Shown: piece after piece, positions 37,331-49,024 of the stretch
Layout: each line of letters begins with the position of its first letter
Position numbering within the stretch: position 1 is the first letter of the stretch
Assembly (NCBI RefSeq): GCF_017591425.1
Contig: NW_024467106.1
Coordinates: 25,844,501 to 25,908,500, forward strand
Length of the DNA stretch: 64,000 nucleotides
Origin: Ochotona curzoniae
Taxonomy: Eukaryota; Chordata; Mammalia; Lagomorpha; Ochotonidae
Direction: 5' to 3'
Translations under genes and position numbers: made by a program
The notes under the pieces: generated by a model
Databases searched by the model: none
Told to the model about the DNA's origin: nothing
The model's input: only the letters and a program-made list of their open reading frames with translations

Positions 37331-38415
37331 ACCTGGTGTAGCATAATTTGAATAACATTGTTGAAGATAAATCATGCAATGGTTTTTTCTAAAAGGCAAA
37401 TCGTAGCCCAAATATTCCTGAATGTCTGAACTATAACAAAGGGAGGTAGAAAGCAACTAATGGATAACTGAGGTGAAGGATGAGCCAGTGGAAATGCGTT
37501 GTAGAAATGTGATAGATAATGTTGAGAAGCCAGGGAGGAGTTAGAGGAATAGAGGTAACATCAGGACACTTCACTTGCATCTGCCTAACCCCATCTCTTC
37601 TGCTCTTGGGTAGTCCATCTGCTTAAAGTAAAACTATACCATGTGGCTGAAATGATATTAACAGCTTCCCTGCTCTCCCATTGAACTGGTCAATTAGAAC
37701 TCTCACTATAATGACCATATCATTGGATCAATAATATCTCTTTTAAAAATTGACATAATAGTTGTCATAATGGATATGATGTTCTTTTTTCTTGTCACAG
37801 ACTTTGGAAAAGAATGTCTCTGACTTCAAGGTCTGATGTCAGTGTCTGATATGTTTCCCGTGATACATAATTTATAGATTTTTTTAACCAGGAATGTTTT
37901 CAGTTTTTTTTTTTTTTTGTAAATACTTTTTCAGCATCACTAGAAATGCTTCTGTAGTTTTTCACTGGGGAGCTATTAAAAATAAACTAGTTGAAGAGCA
38001 AATAGTGAATCAATTTTAGTAGTGGACTAAACCTCATTTTGATTATTCTTAACATTAATAAATACAGTTGACATGTGGTTTTTGTATTTTGTGTGATCTC
38101 TTTTGGTCAGGTATTAACTAATTCTGCACTTATTTCACAGGAAGAATTAATATTTTTTCTCTAATGGTTTAATTAGAATAGAACTTTTTTCTTTGTTGAA
38201 AGTGTAGTTGCACTAACCTGAATATTGTGTTATTCTGAATAAATATTTTAAGATAATCAGAACTTTAATTTTATGTCTTATCTATGGTTTAGTTGATATT
38301 TCCAACCACAGCCAGTGGTTTTCTTTTTTGACTATTTTGTATGTGAGGAAAATTAAAATGTTTAATGTAAACTGCAAAGACTTTTTAAGATGTTTATATA
38401 TACAATGTATGTTAT
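37330..38415. other. Unit A, AT-rich, no feature seen
   Basis: Possibly BAAT 3'UTR or flank. AATAAA strings near 37981, 38057 and 38238 are candidate polyadenylation signals but none is decisive. The matching unit B stretch is 44730-45825. Confidence 0.35.
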
Positions 38416-38419
38416 GAAA

Positions 38420-38695
38420 AAAAGCTGCATGGATTTACTCTCCAAGTGCCAACACCGACCAGTGCTGGGCCAGTCCAAAGTCAGGAGCCTGCAGCTCCAT
38501 CACATCTTTTATGTGGGTGGTAGGGACCAAATCCATGGTATAGTTTTACTTTAAATCTGATTGCTTCCCAAGCACATCAGCAGAAAACTGTCTCAGAAGC
38601 AGAGTACCTGGGACTCCAGTTGACACTCTGACATGGCATCCAGGCATCCCAAGCAGTGGCTTCGTCCACTGTCCCAAAACTTCTGCCCCTAATCT
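38420..38695 (-). mobile_element. CSINE, old, unit A
   Basis: 'gcatggatttactctccaag' to 'tcccaaaacttctgccccta'. Its tail side is lost. Confidence 0.75.
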
Positions 38696-39099
38696 CTGGT
38701 TGCTAACACCAGGAAGACTAGAGAAGTCTACATACATTTGATTCATTTTTAAAAATGTTTTCACATACTTTTTCGACTTAAGGGTTAATTAAGGCAGCAT
38801 TCAGTTAAGAAAGGCACTTGAGAAAACAATTCATGAAGTGCTATTGAGTGATCCATATCATAGAATTTGAGAATGAAAAGGACAATCCTAGTGCAGGATT
38901 GTGCTCATTGATTGTAAAGGGGACCATTCACACACAGTGGATGAAGGCAGGGGTGGAGCCTTGTGGCATGTGTTGGCTGGCTGCTGAGAGCTTAGCCAGG
39001 AAGGCAGGGGTACTGAGCAGGTCAGCAGAAGGATGGTCATGTAGGATTTATTTAGCTGTCACTAAAGTTGAAGCAGTATCTGCTTTTAATTTATTTGAA

Positions 39100-39455
39100 A
39101 TGTTTATTTCTTTTTTCATTTACTTGAAAGGCAGAGCTTGGGAAGGAGAGGGGTCTGGAATGGAAAGAGATAGGAGAAAGAGAAGGTATCTTCTACCTGC
39201 TGCTTTGCTTCCCCAAAACCTGCAACAGGTTGGAGCTGGGCCAGGCCGAAGCCACGATTCAGGAATTCCATCTTGTTCTCTCAAATGAGTTGTAGGTTTC
39301 CAAGCACTTGAGTCATGTTTTTTTCTCCCTCCAAAGTTGCATTAGCAGGAAGCTGGGTTGGAAATGGGTGGTCAGGACTTGAATGTGCACTCTGATATGG
39401 GGTGAAGTCATCCCGAACAGTAGTTTAACCAACTGTGCCCTAACACCCATCCCTG
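39100..39455 (-). mobile_element. CSINE, old, unit A
   Basis: 'aatgtttatttcttttttcat' to 'actgtgccctaacaccc'. Confidence 0.8.
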
Positions 39456-39872
39456 GGTATCTGAATTAGTGGAGGACTCTTATAATTGATTTCATATACA
39501 ATTTCAAATTTAATGGATTGTAACAGAAGCCTTTTCAGTAACTTTCTGATTTCAAACAAGAAATCTAAATGTAGGTTTTATATTTAGCACATATTTTAGT
39601 TTTAGATTTCTAGAAATCTGAGTCACTAGCACAAGGATTTCTCAGATATCCTAAATTCAGTTTCTTGATTACTATATCTTATATGTTTGTCACTTTGCCA
39701 TGAATAATGGGTGCATATTATTTATGTATAATCAATATTATTTCATGTATGATCATTATCATTACATAAAGTCCACACCTTAGTCAGATTTTCTTAATCT
39801 TTCCCCAAAGTTCCTTATCTGTTCCCAAATCCCATCGAGGAGTTCACATTATGCTTTTTGTCATATACTTTT

Positions 39873-40208
39873 TTTTTAAAAGATTTATTTATTTTTATGG
39901 AAAGGCAGATATACAGAGAGGAGGAGAGACAGAGAGGAAGATCTTCCATCCGATGATTCACTCCCAAAGTGAGCTCAACGGCAGGTGCTATACCAGAGGC
40001 CAGGAGCCAGGAGCAAGGAAGTTTCTCCAGGTATCCCTTACAGGTGCAGGGTCCCAAAGCATTGGGCTTTCCTCCACTGCTTTCCTAGGCCACAAGCAGG
40101 GAGCTGGATGGGAAGTGGAGCTGCCGGGATTAGCACTGGTGCCCATATGGGATCCTGGGCATGCAAGGTGTGAGGACCCTAACCACTACGCTATCACACT
40201 GGGCCCAC
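39873..40208 (-). mobile_element. CSINE at the unit A/unit B junction
   Basis: It matches 32155-32476 except for one block: here 'gcaaggaagtttctccaggt' and 'cccttacaggtgc' replace the shorter unit A version. It is the head of unit B. Confidence 0.93.
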
Positions 40209-40749
40209 ATGATTTCTATAGACTCAAAATTCCATGATAGTAAATGCAAGGGCAGTAAATTTTTTAAAGAATTACTCTTCTCTCAAGGACCAGAAGCCAA
40301 CTAGATGAAGAATGCAAGATTAGACATACCTATTTTTGTTTATTCTTGTTAAAGTTTACTTCATGTTCCTTGGGTGCATCTGTTGTGAATTACTGCCTTT
40401 CCTTGCCATAATAATGACTCTGTACTGATGGGGTGGGTGTTTAGCATAGTGATCATGGTGCCTTGACTTCTCCTAACTGAAGCGGAGAATAAAGACAGAT
40501 TTTCAGGATGAGCACAAGAGAAGCTGAAGTACTCAGTACTCAATTGAGAAGCTTTGTTAATCACTAGGAAGCCTGGCTTTTATCCTGTGATAGCAGGAGA
40601 CTCTTAAGCAAATGACATGCTCAAGAAAAACCAGACTCAGCAATCTGACCTACAACAATGGAGACAGAAAGGCAAGAGCTTCTTATATGATAGGCAAGAA
40701 GTAGATGTATCATATATAACACTAGTACAGACTAAAAGGAAAAAGTACT

Positions 40750-40845
40750 CATTTATTTATTTTAAATATTTGTTTTTTGAAAGGCAGAGTTACCGAGAGA
40801 GAGAGAGAGAGAGAATACCAGAGATTGAGTCAACATGCTAACATT
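40750..40845 (-). mobile_element. CSINE tail fragment, unit B
   Basis: Counterpart of 33018-33105, with a longer (GA)n (about 9 against 6 repeats). Confidence 0.55.
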
Positions 40846-41157
40846 GTAAATCAGAATGAATGGTTAGAAGCACAAGTGTTTGGTTTTTGTTTTGTTTTCT
40901 TTTTTTTTTTTCCATGCTTCTGCCCAGTTTTCCTGGGAGAAAATAAAGAAGTCCCTAGGCAGAACATAATTGCCCAAGCTGAAATAGAAGAACAAAGAAC
41001 AAGAGCTTCAGACCCATAAAAATCTACCTCTTGGAGACATTGCTCTTAACACACAACTCCAGGTCTTGTTAGTCTAGAAATTGTGGAGAATGGCTGTGGT
41101 GTAGACAAGTGTCCTTATGCTCAGTATAGGAAATGATTGCTTTTCTAAAAAATTGTT

Positions 41158-41420
41158 CATTTTTATTTATTATCTTCCTTCTGCGGGTTTACTCCCCAAG
41201 AGGTTGCAATAGCCAGAGCTGAGCAAATCTGAAGCCAGGAGGCTAGAACTTCTTCCGGGTCTCCCACGTGGGTGTAAGGCCCCAAGGACTTGAGACATTT
41301 TCTGCTGCTTTCTCAAGCCATTAGCAGGAAGCTAGCTGGATTGGACTATAATTGGCACCTGTATGGGATGCTGGTGCCACAGGCTGAGGCTTATCCTACT
41401 CTGCCACGGTACTGGCCCCA
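41158..41420 (-). mobile_element. CSINE, old, unit B
   Basis: Counterpart of 33420-33682, essentially identical. Confidence 0.8.
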
Positions 41421-42169
41421 AGGATATAGTTCTTTCCTGTTGGCTTCTCTTTTGCTTAAAATGAAGACACCATTCATAGCTCATTTCCTCTAAGACTCTT
41501 TCTTAGATCCTCCATTTAGTCCCTTCGAATCTGTGTTGACGGCATTGGCTATACACATTCTTGTATCATGGAATTTATAATATGCTAATCATTTTTTCCT
41601 TCTTATCTCTCTGTATGATTGTGAGTTACTTGATGTCAGAAGTTTCTTTCTTTCTTTTATATCTCCCCAGGCTTAGCACAGCATAGATGAGCTAACAGTG
41701 CTTCTTTGATGACTAACAATGAAAGAGGAAGTTGAGCCAAGGCTCCTTTTGAAATCAAGACAAATCTTTAATCATCTGTTAACCTTTCCATACTCTGTCC
41801 TTCCAATCTCACCTGCTTCCTCAGTATTTTCTATTGGATAGTCTTCCCTGATACTCCAATCAATTATACCCTAACTTGTATTATTTAAGAGTCATGTTTT
41901 CTTTATTTTCCCTCTGTTGAGGTTTACTTAGAACATTTCAACTCAGAATTCAATAAATGCTGAATATTTAGTATTCTGTCATCAAAGCTTGATACATATT
42001 TGAAGGTGTATTTTCTTTTAATTACATTATATATTTCAGAACTTCAGAGCTGGATATATGAGAATATGGATTGGAAGTTTTACTTGCTCTGTTCCAATTG
42101 GGTTGTTGGAAACAGTGGGGTTTTTCAGAATGAATTGTATAATACCTGGTTTCCATCTTTTCTTTTCAG

Positions 42170-42760
42170 GTCCTTGGTCCAGGCATCGGGTTAGTCTCTG
42201 TGTGCAGAGGGGCAGAGATTGGACTCTCAATGGCTATTTATCTAAAACAAGTTGTGGCCTCTGTACTTATTAATGGGCCCAACTTTCCTCTTAATGTTCC
42301 ACATGTATATCATGATCTGATCCTTAAGCCTAGATCCTCTTCTATAGAATTGATACGCTCCAATTCCTATGGATTGGTAGATTTTTACCGTGTTTTTGAT
42401 GAAAGTAACCACGAGGAGAGTCATTCTGCTTTTCCAATTGAAAAGGCTAAGGGCCATTTCCTGTTTATTGTGGGAGAAGCTGATAAGAACATCAATGGCA
42501 AAGTATTTGCTAAGAATGCCATAGAACAACTGAAGAGACATGGGAAGAATAACTGGACCCTGCTGTCCTACCCTGGGGCAGGTCACATGATAGAACCTCC
42601 CTATACCCCACTGTGCAGTGTTGCAGCAATCCCTGGTGCTTCAGCAGTTAACTGGGGAGGAGAGGTGGTCCCACATGCAGCTGCTCAGGAACATTCTTGG
42701 AAGGAGATCCAGAACTTTCTCAGGAAGCACCTCACTCCAGTAGTGACCAGTAAAATCTGA
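42170..42760 (+). CDS. BAAT: BAAT terminal coding exon, copy B (duplicate)
   Basis: This is a second intact copy of the BAAT last exon, 7.74 kb downstream of copy A. It has the same acceptor and phase 0, an open frame of 196 codons plus stop, and all three catalytic residues. Differences from copy A fall in three places: NFPLNVP for NFPISVP; a divergent, one-residue-shorter loop after PLC ([12 protein letters not shown] for [13 protein letters not shown]); and the C-terminus TSKI for TGQI. Almost every coding difference changes the protein. SKI fits the (S/A/C)(K/R/H)(L/M/I) pattern of PTS1 peroxisomal signals. No copies of coding exons 1 and 2 are in the duplicated unit. It could therefore be used as an alternative last exon of BAAT, or be an unused copy. 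Splicing from exon 2 would be in frame. Confidence 0.82.
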   Translation, partial: VLGPGIGLVSVCRGAEIGLSMAIYLKQVVASVLINGPNFPLNVPHVYHDLILKPRSSSIELIRSNSYGLVDFYRVFDESNHEESHSAFPIEKAKGHFLFIVGEADKNINGKVFAKNAIEQLKRHGKNNWTLLSYPGAGHMIEPPYTPLCSVAAIPGASAVNWGGEVVPHAAAQEHSWKEIQNFLRKHLTPVVTSKI

Positions 42761-43423
42761 GAAGACTATGCTTTCCTATGATGCAGGGGTGTTAATCTCT
42801 TTATTAGGACTTTATCTCAGTTTTTCATAGAGAAATTTAATCTTCTGTTGTCTTTGCCCTACTGTAAGAAGGAAGTAAAAACAAGGATGGCAAGAGGACT
42901 GAGAAGAGTTAGAACTTGAATTTTGAAAGAGGAATATGGCTTATACTTAACCGAACATCATATGCTGAGTTCTATATTCACAGCTATAAAGTTGGAGCTC
43001 TTGCAGCCCTAGAATATGTGTCATATAGCAGTTCCCAATCATATCAATTCTCACTCATATCAGTTTGCAATGAATCTCAGAATATCCTGAATTATAAAAA
43101 GGACATGAAAAAAGAAAAACCAGATACTGGCATTTTTAAATTTCCCACAACTCAAATATACTAGTTCTCTCAACTCTCCTTGAAACTAAACTTACAGCTC
43201 ATGATTACTTCATTGTTCCTGAAAAACTGCAGTAAAGAATACATCTTTTTAATGCAAAATGGAAGCTTTATTAATCCGTCTACAAGCAATAGTTCAGCAA
43301 CAGCAATATTTGTATGTCTAAACATGTACATTTTGGCACTTTTGGCAATGACAGAAATATAAAGTGAGATTCATATAGTCTCAATTTGAGAAGTAGCCGT
43401 GATCATGTGAGTTGTGTTCTAGA

Positions 43424-43640
43424 TTAGAGGCTGGGAAACTTTCCTGTCACTACTATTCAGCCTGCCATTATAGCTCAATGCAACCATAAGCAGCCAAAAT
43501 GAACAGTTTGAGCCTGTGATCCAAGGAAATTTTATTTATGGAAATCAACAATGGATTTCATGTAATTTTTATGTGGCACAATATAATGATTTTTTTTCCC
43601 CTCTAAGAATTTCCAAATACAAAAACCATTCCTAATCCAC
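43424..43640 (+). mobile_element. hAT-like DNA-transposon remnant, unit B
   Basis: Counterpart of 36025-36242, with single-base changes (for example caattg/caatgg). Confidence 0.5.
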
Positions 43641-43647
43641 TAGCATT

Positions 43648-44730
43648 ACAACAGTAGAATGAAGATTCAGTTTGGCTTTCAAGAACATAACTTGGCAGGG
43701 TGGATCAAGAGAGATCCTGACAATATATTAACAGGAGGTCATATGACCAGGGCAGGCCGGGCCCCCACAGTGGAGCTCCGGGGGAGGAGGAGGCTTGTAT
43801 CCCAACCATTGAGACTACCAGATCCCCAGGACTATCAGTACGGACTCCATGGACTACATCCCAACTGCCAAAGTGACCACAGGGAACTGGAATGCCTTCA
43901 GAGGCTGAGAACTCAGAGGACATCCTCCCAGCCTCTTTGGACCAACCATGCAGATTGGAATTAGCCCACATCCTTCCTTGTAGGATCCAAGGTCTTCGGA
44001 ACAACAGCTAGGAACCCTGAGTAGTGCTCAGAATCAGAAGAACAGTAAACTTCCTTTGGAACTAGGGAGAGGAGCTTTCTCTGCTCCTTATTTAGTTCCA
44101 ACTTTGGGTCCCCACCCTCTCTGCAATGACCATCAGGGTCGCTCTAGAGCCCCCCACCCAAGCACACACACACACACACACACATTGGAATGGATAGGCA
44201 GAGAACAACAAGGAAAGCTTGGTCAGCATGGACTCACACGTATCTTAAAAGGTAGGACACAAATATTAAGTACTCCTCACCAAGGTATTGAAGAATTCTC
44301 TGCACACCCCTCCTAAAACTGTTTTACACCTCAATTATTGAAATGTCATTGAAGTAGCCTTAGGTTGTTGCTAAGAAATTGCATTTAATTTTAACATTGT
44401 TTACTATGTCAATTAGTTCCATAACATAATATATTGTTGCTGATGTTATGTTGGGGCTTTTAATTGGTTGGGATTTTACTCTGTTGGCTCTACCTTCAGA
44501 CCAGAGATGGTCTCCCCAAGAAGCCGTTGAGCTTATCTGGAAAATAAGATGCTGGATTCTATGCTTGGTATATGCTTGCAATGAAGGAATCTCAACTGAA
44601 CTTGAACTGTGGTCACACAACAGGGGAAGGAATCCACCTTGGGCGGAGGGTTAGAGGAGGGGTGGAGGGAAACACAGTGCCTTTAAAACTGTGCACATGT
44701 TACAATGTAATCAATTTAAAAACACATAAT
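43648..44730. other. Unclassified 1-kb segment, unit B
   Basis: Counterpart of 36250-37330. It reads 'gattggaattagcccacatcc' where unit A has 'gattggttcacatcc'. Confidence 0.4.
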
Positions 44731-45827
44731 TTGGTGGACCTGGTGTAGCATAATTTGAATAACATTGTTGAAGATAAATCATGCAATGGTTTTTTCTAAA
44801 AGGCAAATCGTAGCCCAAATATTCCTGAATGTCTGAACTATAACAAAGGGAGGTAGAAAGCAACTAATGGATAACTGAGGTGAAGGATGAGCCAGTGGAA
44901 ATGCGTTGTAGAAATGTGATAGATAATGTTGAGAAGCCAGGGAGGAGTTAGAGGAATAGAGGTAACATCAGGACACTTCACTTGCATCTGCCTAACCCCA
45001 TCTCTTCTGCTCTTGGGTAGTCCATCTGCTTAAAGTAAAACTATACCATGTGGCTGAAATGATATTAACAGCTTCCCTGCTCTCCCATTGAACTGGTCAA
45101 TTAGAACTCTCACTATAATGACCATATCATTGGATCAATAATATCTCTTTTAAAAATTGACATAATAGTTGTCATAATGGATATGATGTTCTTTTTTCTT
45201 GTCATAGACTTTGGAAAAGAATGTCTCTGACTTCAAGGTCTGATGTCAGTGTCTGATATGTTTCCCGTGATACATAATTTATAGATTTTTTTTAACCAGG
45301 AATGTTTTCAGTTTTTTTTTTTTGTAAATACTTTTTCAGCATCACTAGAAATGCTTCTGTGGTTTTTCTCTGGGGAGCTATTAAAAATAAACTAGTTGAA
45401 GAGCAAATAGTGAATCAATTTTAGTAGTGGACTAAACCTCATTTTGATTATTCTTAACATTAATAAATACAGTTGACATGTGGTTTTTGTATTTTGTGTG
45501 ATCTCTTTTGGTCAGGTATTAACTAATTCTGCACTTATTTCACAGGAAGAATTAATATTTTTTCTTTAATGGTTTAATTAGAATAGAACTTTTTTCTTTG
45601 TTGAAAGTGTAGTTGCACTAACCTGAATATTGTGTTATTCTGAATAAATATTTTAAGATAATCAGAACTTTAATTTTATGTCTTATCTATGGTTTAGTTG
45701 ATATTTCCAACCACAGCCAGTGGTTTTCTTTTTTGACTATTTTGTATGTGAGGAAAATTAAAATGTTTAATGTAAACTGCAAAGACTTTTAAGATGTTTA
45801 TATATACAATGTATATTATGAAAAAAA

Positions 45828-46083
45828 GCTGCATGGATTTACTCTCCAAGTGCCAACACCGACCAGAGCTGGGCCAGTCCAAAGTCAGGAGCCTGCAGCT
45901 CCATCACATCTTTTATGTGGGTGGTAGGGACCAAATCCTCGGGCAATCATCTGATTGCTTCCCAAGCACATCAGCAGAAAACTCTCAGAAGCAGAGTACC
46001 TGGGACTCCAGTTGACACTCTGACATGGCATCCAGGCATCCCAAGCAGTGGCTTCGTCCACTGTCCCAAAACTTCTGCCCCTA
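45828..46083 (-). mobile_element. CSINE, old, unit B
   Basis: Counterpart of 38420-38695. It has 'cctcgggcaatcat' where unit A has a longer, different stretch. Confidence 0.75.
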
Positions 46084-46198
46084 ATCTCTGGTTGCTAACA
46101 CCAGGAAGACTAGAGATGTCTACATACATTTGATTCATTTTTAAAAATGTTTTCACATACTTTTTCGACTTAAGGGTTGATTAAGGCAGCATTCAGTT

Positions 46199-46213
46199 AA
46201 GAAAGGCACTTGA
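46199..46213. repeat. Target-site duplication, left, of retrocopy
   Basis: The sequence is aagaaaggcacttga, preceded by TT. It is identical to 47316-47330, and the single-copy version is present in unit A near 38811-38825. Confidence 0.9.
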
Positions 46214-47317
46214 GAAGCAGAGAGACCCCAGCAGCAGCTGCAGCAGCTGATGATGAAGAGAGAGGCAGTGGCTGGGGGTTGGGGGTACCTTTTATTTCTA
46301 TTTTTAAAGGGACAGGACACTCATTTCACCCCACTTCAACCTTGAATTGAGGGGGATGGGGGGAGGAGGCGACTGAGTTTCTTTCCCCACCCTCCCGCCC
46401 TGAGCCCTAAGAAGTGGGATTGAGCCAGAGAAGAAGGAGTTTCTTCTTCTTTGAAAACCCCCATCCACGACTCCTACCCCCTTACCCCTCCACTTGCCTC
46501 CCTCTCAAGTCCCCTCCACCCCCCTCCTCTTTGGCCGTGAGAGGAGGAGAGAAAGTCCAAAAGCCTCTTAGCAACACAGGCCCTCCTCCGCTGCTGCTGC
46601 TGCTGCTTGGCCCTGGCTGGAGCCATCTCTCTATGCCCAGCTCGCCTCCTCCTCCTGTGCCTCCTGCTCCTCCACTCCCCTGCTTTATTGCCCTTTGTGT
46701 CATCCTCCACAGCTCCAGGGAAGGCACTCCAAAGTGGAGGGCAGGAAAGATCAACACTGAAAATGACAGTTTCTGCATATGGGAACTAAATATTGAAGCT
46801 TTATGGTTTACACACAAGATCTTTAGAAATTAGAAACTCCAGGACCAAGGAAACAAATAGCAGAAACAAAGAGCACAAAGTGTTTTCTTCATCACTCCAT
46901 AGAACCCTGATACTTCTCTAGTTTCATCAGATTCAGACAAATGATCACCTTGGCAGATGGCCACAGAGGATGCCAACTGATTTTTGGAGAACCAATGCAG
47001 AAAGAAGATTTCCCTTCTCTACCAAGCAGCATTTTAACCATTAAAGCTACCCAAGAAATAGAACATTGCCAAGGCAAAATTCTCTGTATACTTCATGCTA
47101 TTGTTAATAATTATTATTAACTAAAGATGTGAACCCCATTCACTTTCATACAGTTGGATAACTGAAATTTGATTATCTTGTCATCCAGATGTTAAAGCAT
47201 TTCTATTTTTTGTTGTTTTTTGGAGAGTGGGTGCTTATTTCTTACTCTTTGAAAGCAAAAGGAAAAGGATACACTATATTAAAGTATATGCATGATGTGG
47301 TTCTAAAAAAAAAAAAA
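46214..47317 (+). pseudogene. Processed retrocopy of an unidentified mRNA
   Basis: This insert is absent from the matching place in unit A (about 38826). It is flanked by a 15-bp target-site duplication, aagaaaggcacttga, at 46199-46213 and 47316-47330. It ends in an A tract (about 47305-47317), has ATTAAA at 47278-47283, and was cut at TT|AAGA, an L1-endonuclease-type site. These are the hallmarks of L1-mediated retrotransposition of a polyadenylated transcript. The 5' 500 bp is GC-rich with CTG/CTC runs, like a 5'UTR, and the 3' half is AT-rich. A short frame at 46607-46789 begins MALAGAISLCPARLLLL, like a signal peptide, but stops after 60 codons. I do not recognise the parent gene. It could be a UTR-rich part of a coding mRNA or a lncRNA. 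Confidence 0.88.
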
Positions 47318-47330
47318 GAAAGGCACTTGA
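47316..47330. repeat. Target-site duplication, right, of retrocopy
   Basis: The sequence aagaaaggcacttga follows the A tract of the retrocopy. The boundary with the tail is ambiguous by two A residues. Confidence 0.9.
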
Positions 47331-47607
47331 AAACAATTCATGAAGTGCTATTGAGTGATCCATATCATAGAATTTGAGAATGAAAAGGACAATCCTAGTG
47401 CAGGATTGTGCTCATTGATTGTAAAGGGGACCATTCACACACAGTGGATGAAGGCAAGGGTAGAGCCTTGTGGCATGTGTTGGCTGGCTGCTGAGAGCTT
47501 AGCCAGGAAGGCAGGGGTACTGAGCAGGTCAGCAGAAGGGTGGTCATGTAGGATTTATTTAGCTGTCACTAAAGTTGAAGCAGTATCTGCTTTTAATTTA
47601 TTTGAAA

Positions 47608-47962
47608 TGTTTATTTCTTTTTTCATTTACTTGAAAGGCAGAGCTTGGGAAGGAGAGGGGTCTGGAATGGAAAGAGATAGGAGAAAGAGAAGGTATCTTC
47701 TACCTGCTGCTTTGCTTCCCCAAAACCTGCAACAGGTTGGAGCTGGGCCAGGCCGAAGCCACGATTCAGGAATTCCATCTTGTTCTCTCAAATGAGTTGT
47801 AGGTTTCCAAGCACTTGAGTCATGTTTTTTTCTCCCTCCAAAGTTGCATTAGCAGGAAGCTGGGTTGGAAATGGGTGGTCAGGACTTGAATGTGCACTCT
47901 GATATGGGGTGAAGTCATCCCGAACAGTAGTTTAACCAACTGTGCCCTAACACCCATCCCTG
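47608..47962 (-). mobile_element. CSINE, old, unit B
   Basis: Counterpart of 39100-39455. Confidence 0.8.
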
Positions 47963-48487
47963 GGTATCTGAATTAGTGGAGGACTCTTATAATTGATTTC
48001 ATATACAATTTCAAATTTAATGGATTGTAACAGAAGCCTTTTCAGTAACTTTCTGATTTCAAACAAGAAATCTAAATGTAGGTTTTATATTTAGCACATA
48101 TTTTAGTTTTAGATTTCTAGAAATCTGAGTCACTAGCACAAGGATTTCTCAGATATCCTAAATTCAGTTTCTTGATTACTATATCTTATATGTTTGTCAC
48201 TTTGCCATGAATAATGGGTGCATATTATTTATGTATAATCAATATTATTTCATGTATGATCATTATCATTACATAAAGTCCACACCTTAGTCAGATTTTC
48301 TTAATCTTTCCCCAAAGTTCCTTATCTGTTCCCAAATCCCATCGAGGAGTTCACATTGTGCTTCTTTGTCATATACTTTTGATTCTTCCAAACAGGGCCA
48401 ATTTATGACCAACATTTTATTAGAGAATCATTCAAGATACAGCATAACAAAAAAACACTATCTTGTCTGTTCCATGATTTCACTTTT

Positions 48488-48815
48488 TTTAAAGATTTTA
48501 TTTTAATTGCAAAATCAGATATACAGAGAGGTGGAGAGACAGAGAGGAAGATCTTCCATTCAATGATTGACTCCCCAAGTGGCTGCAATGACTGGAGCTG
48601 AGCCAATCTGAAGCTAGGAGCCAGGAACTCTTCTTCGTCTCCTACGTGGGTACAGGGTCCCAAAGCTTGGTGCAGTCCTCGACTGCTTCCTCAGGGCACA
48701 AACAGGGAGCTGGATGGGAAGTATGGCTGACGGACTTATACACCGCCACCCATATGGGATCCTGGGTGTGCCACACGAGGACCTTAACCACTATGCTATT
48801 GATTCTGGCCCCATG
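48488..48815 (-). mobile_element. CSINE
   Basis: 'ttttttaaagattttatttta' to 'tgctattgattctggcccc'. The sequence 'ccatgatttcactttt' occurs on both sides (48472 and 48811), a target-site duplication of about 15 bp. Confidence 0.93.
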
Positions 48816-49024
48816 ATTTCACTTTTAATATGAAGTTAGAACAAAAAAGAAATGCAATAAAATATTAATTAAATATATGAATTCATATTTACTCATCACA
48901 ACTCTAATATACAAAAGTCATACTTCATTTTCCTATAATAGAACAGGCATCCTTCTAAACACCTGCTTCCAGTGATCTCTGTGTGTGTGAATTGGGGAAA
49001 CATAAAGAAGCTCTTTCAAACCTC

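Larger units (their letters stand above)
32155..39872. repeat. Segmental tandem duplication, unit A
   Basis: The first unit starts in the T/A-rich tail of a minus-strand CSINE (about 32155) and ends at 'gtcatatactt' (about 39870), where unit B begins. It contains BAAT terminal exon A, its 3' flank, several old CSINEs, a hAT-like element and about 1 kb of unclassified sequence. The offset to unit B is about 7719-7740 bp. Unit A alone carries the CSINE at 35177-35515. Confidence 0.93.
39873..48378. repeat. Segmental tandem duplication, unit B
   Basis: This is the second, direct unit, collinear with 32155-39872. It is longer because of the 1.1-kb retrocopy at 46214-47315. The unit ends in 'gtcatatactttt' at about 48378, after which single-copy sequence (gattcttccaaac) resumes. 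Identity to unit A is near-complete over the intron (32480-34500 against 40210-42240) but clearly lower around the end of the exon and its 3' flank. Confidence 0.93.

Noticed and set aside
32123..40237. Repeated open frames shared by 32.1-33.3 kb and 39.8-41.0 kb
   Set aside because: They are conserved only because of the recent segmental duplication and consist of CSINE and intron sequence.
36262..43964. 119- and 101-codon frames starting MKIQFGFQEHNLAGW in both units
   Set aside because: The frame is broken differently in each unit near its end and has no known domain. It is probably part of an old retroposed element.
46607..46789. Signal-peptide-like frame in the retrocopy as a functional small gene
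   Set aside because: It has only 60 codons, other frames of similar length overlap it, and there is no sign of a promoter. It is kept only as a clue to the parent mRNA.
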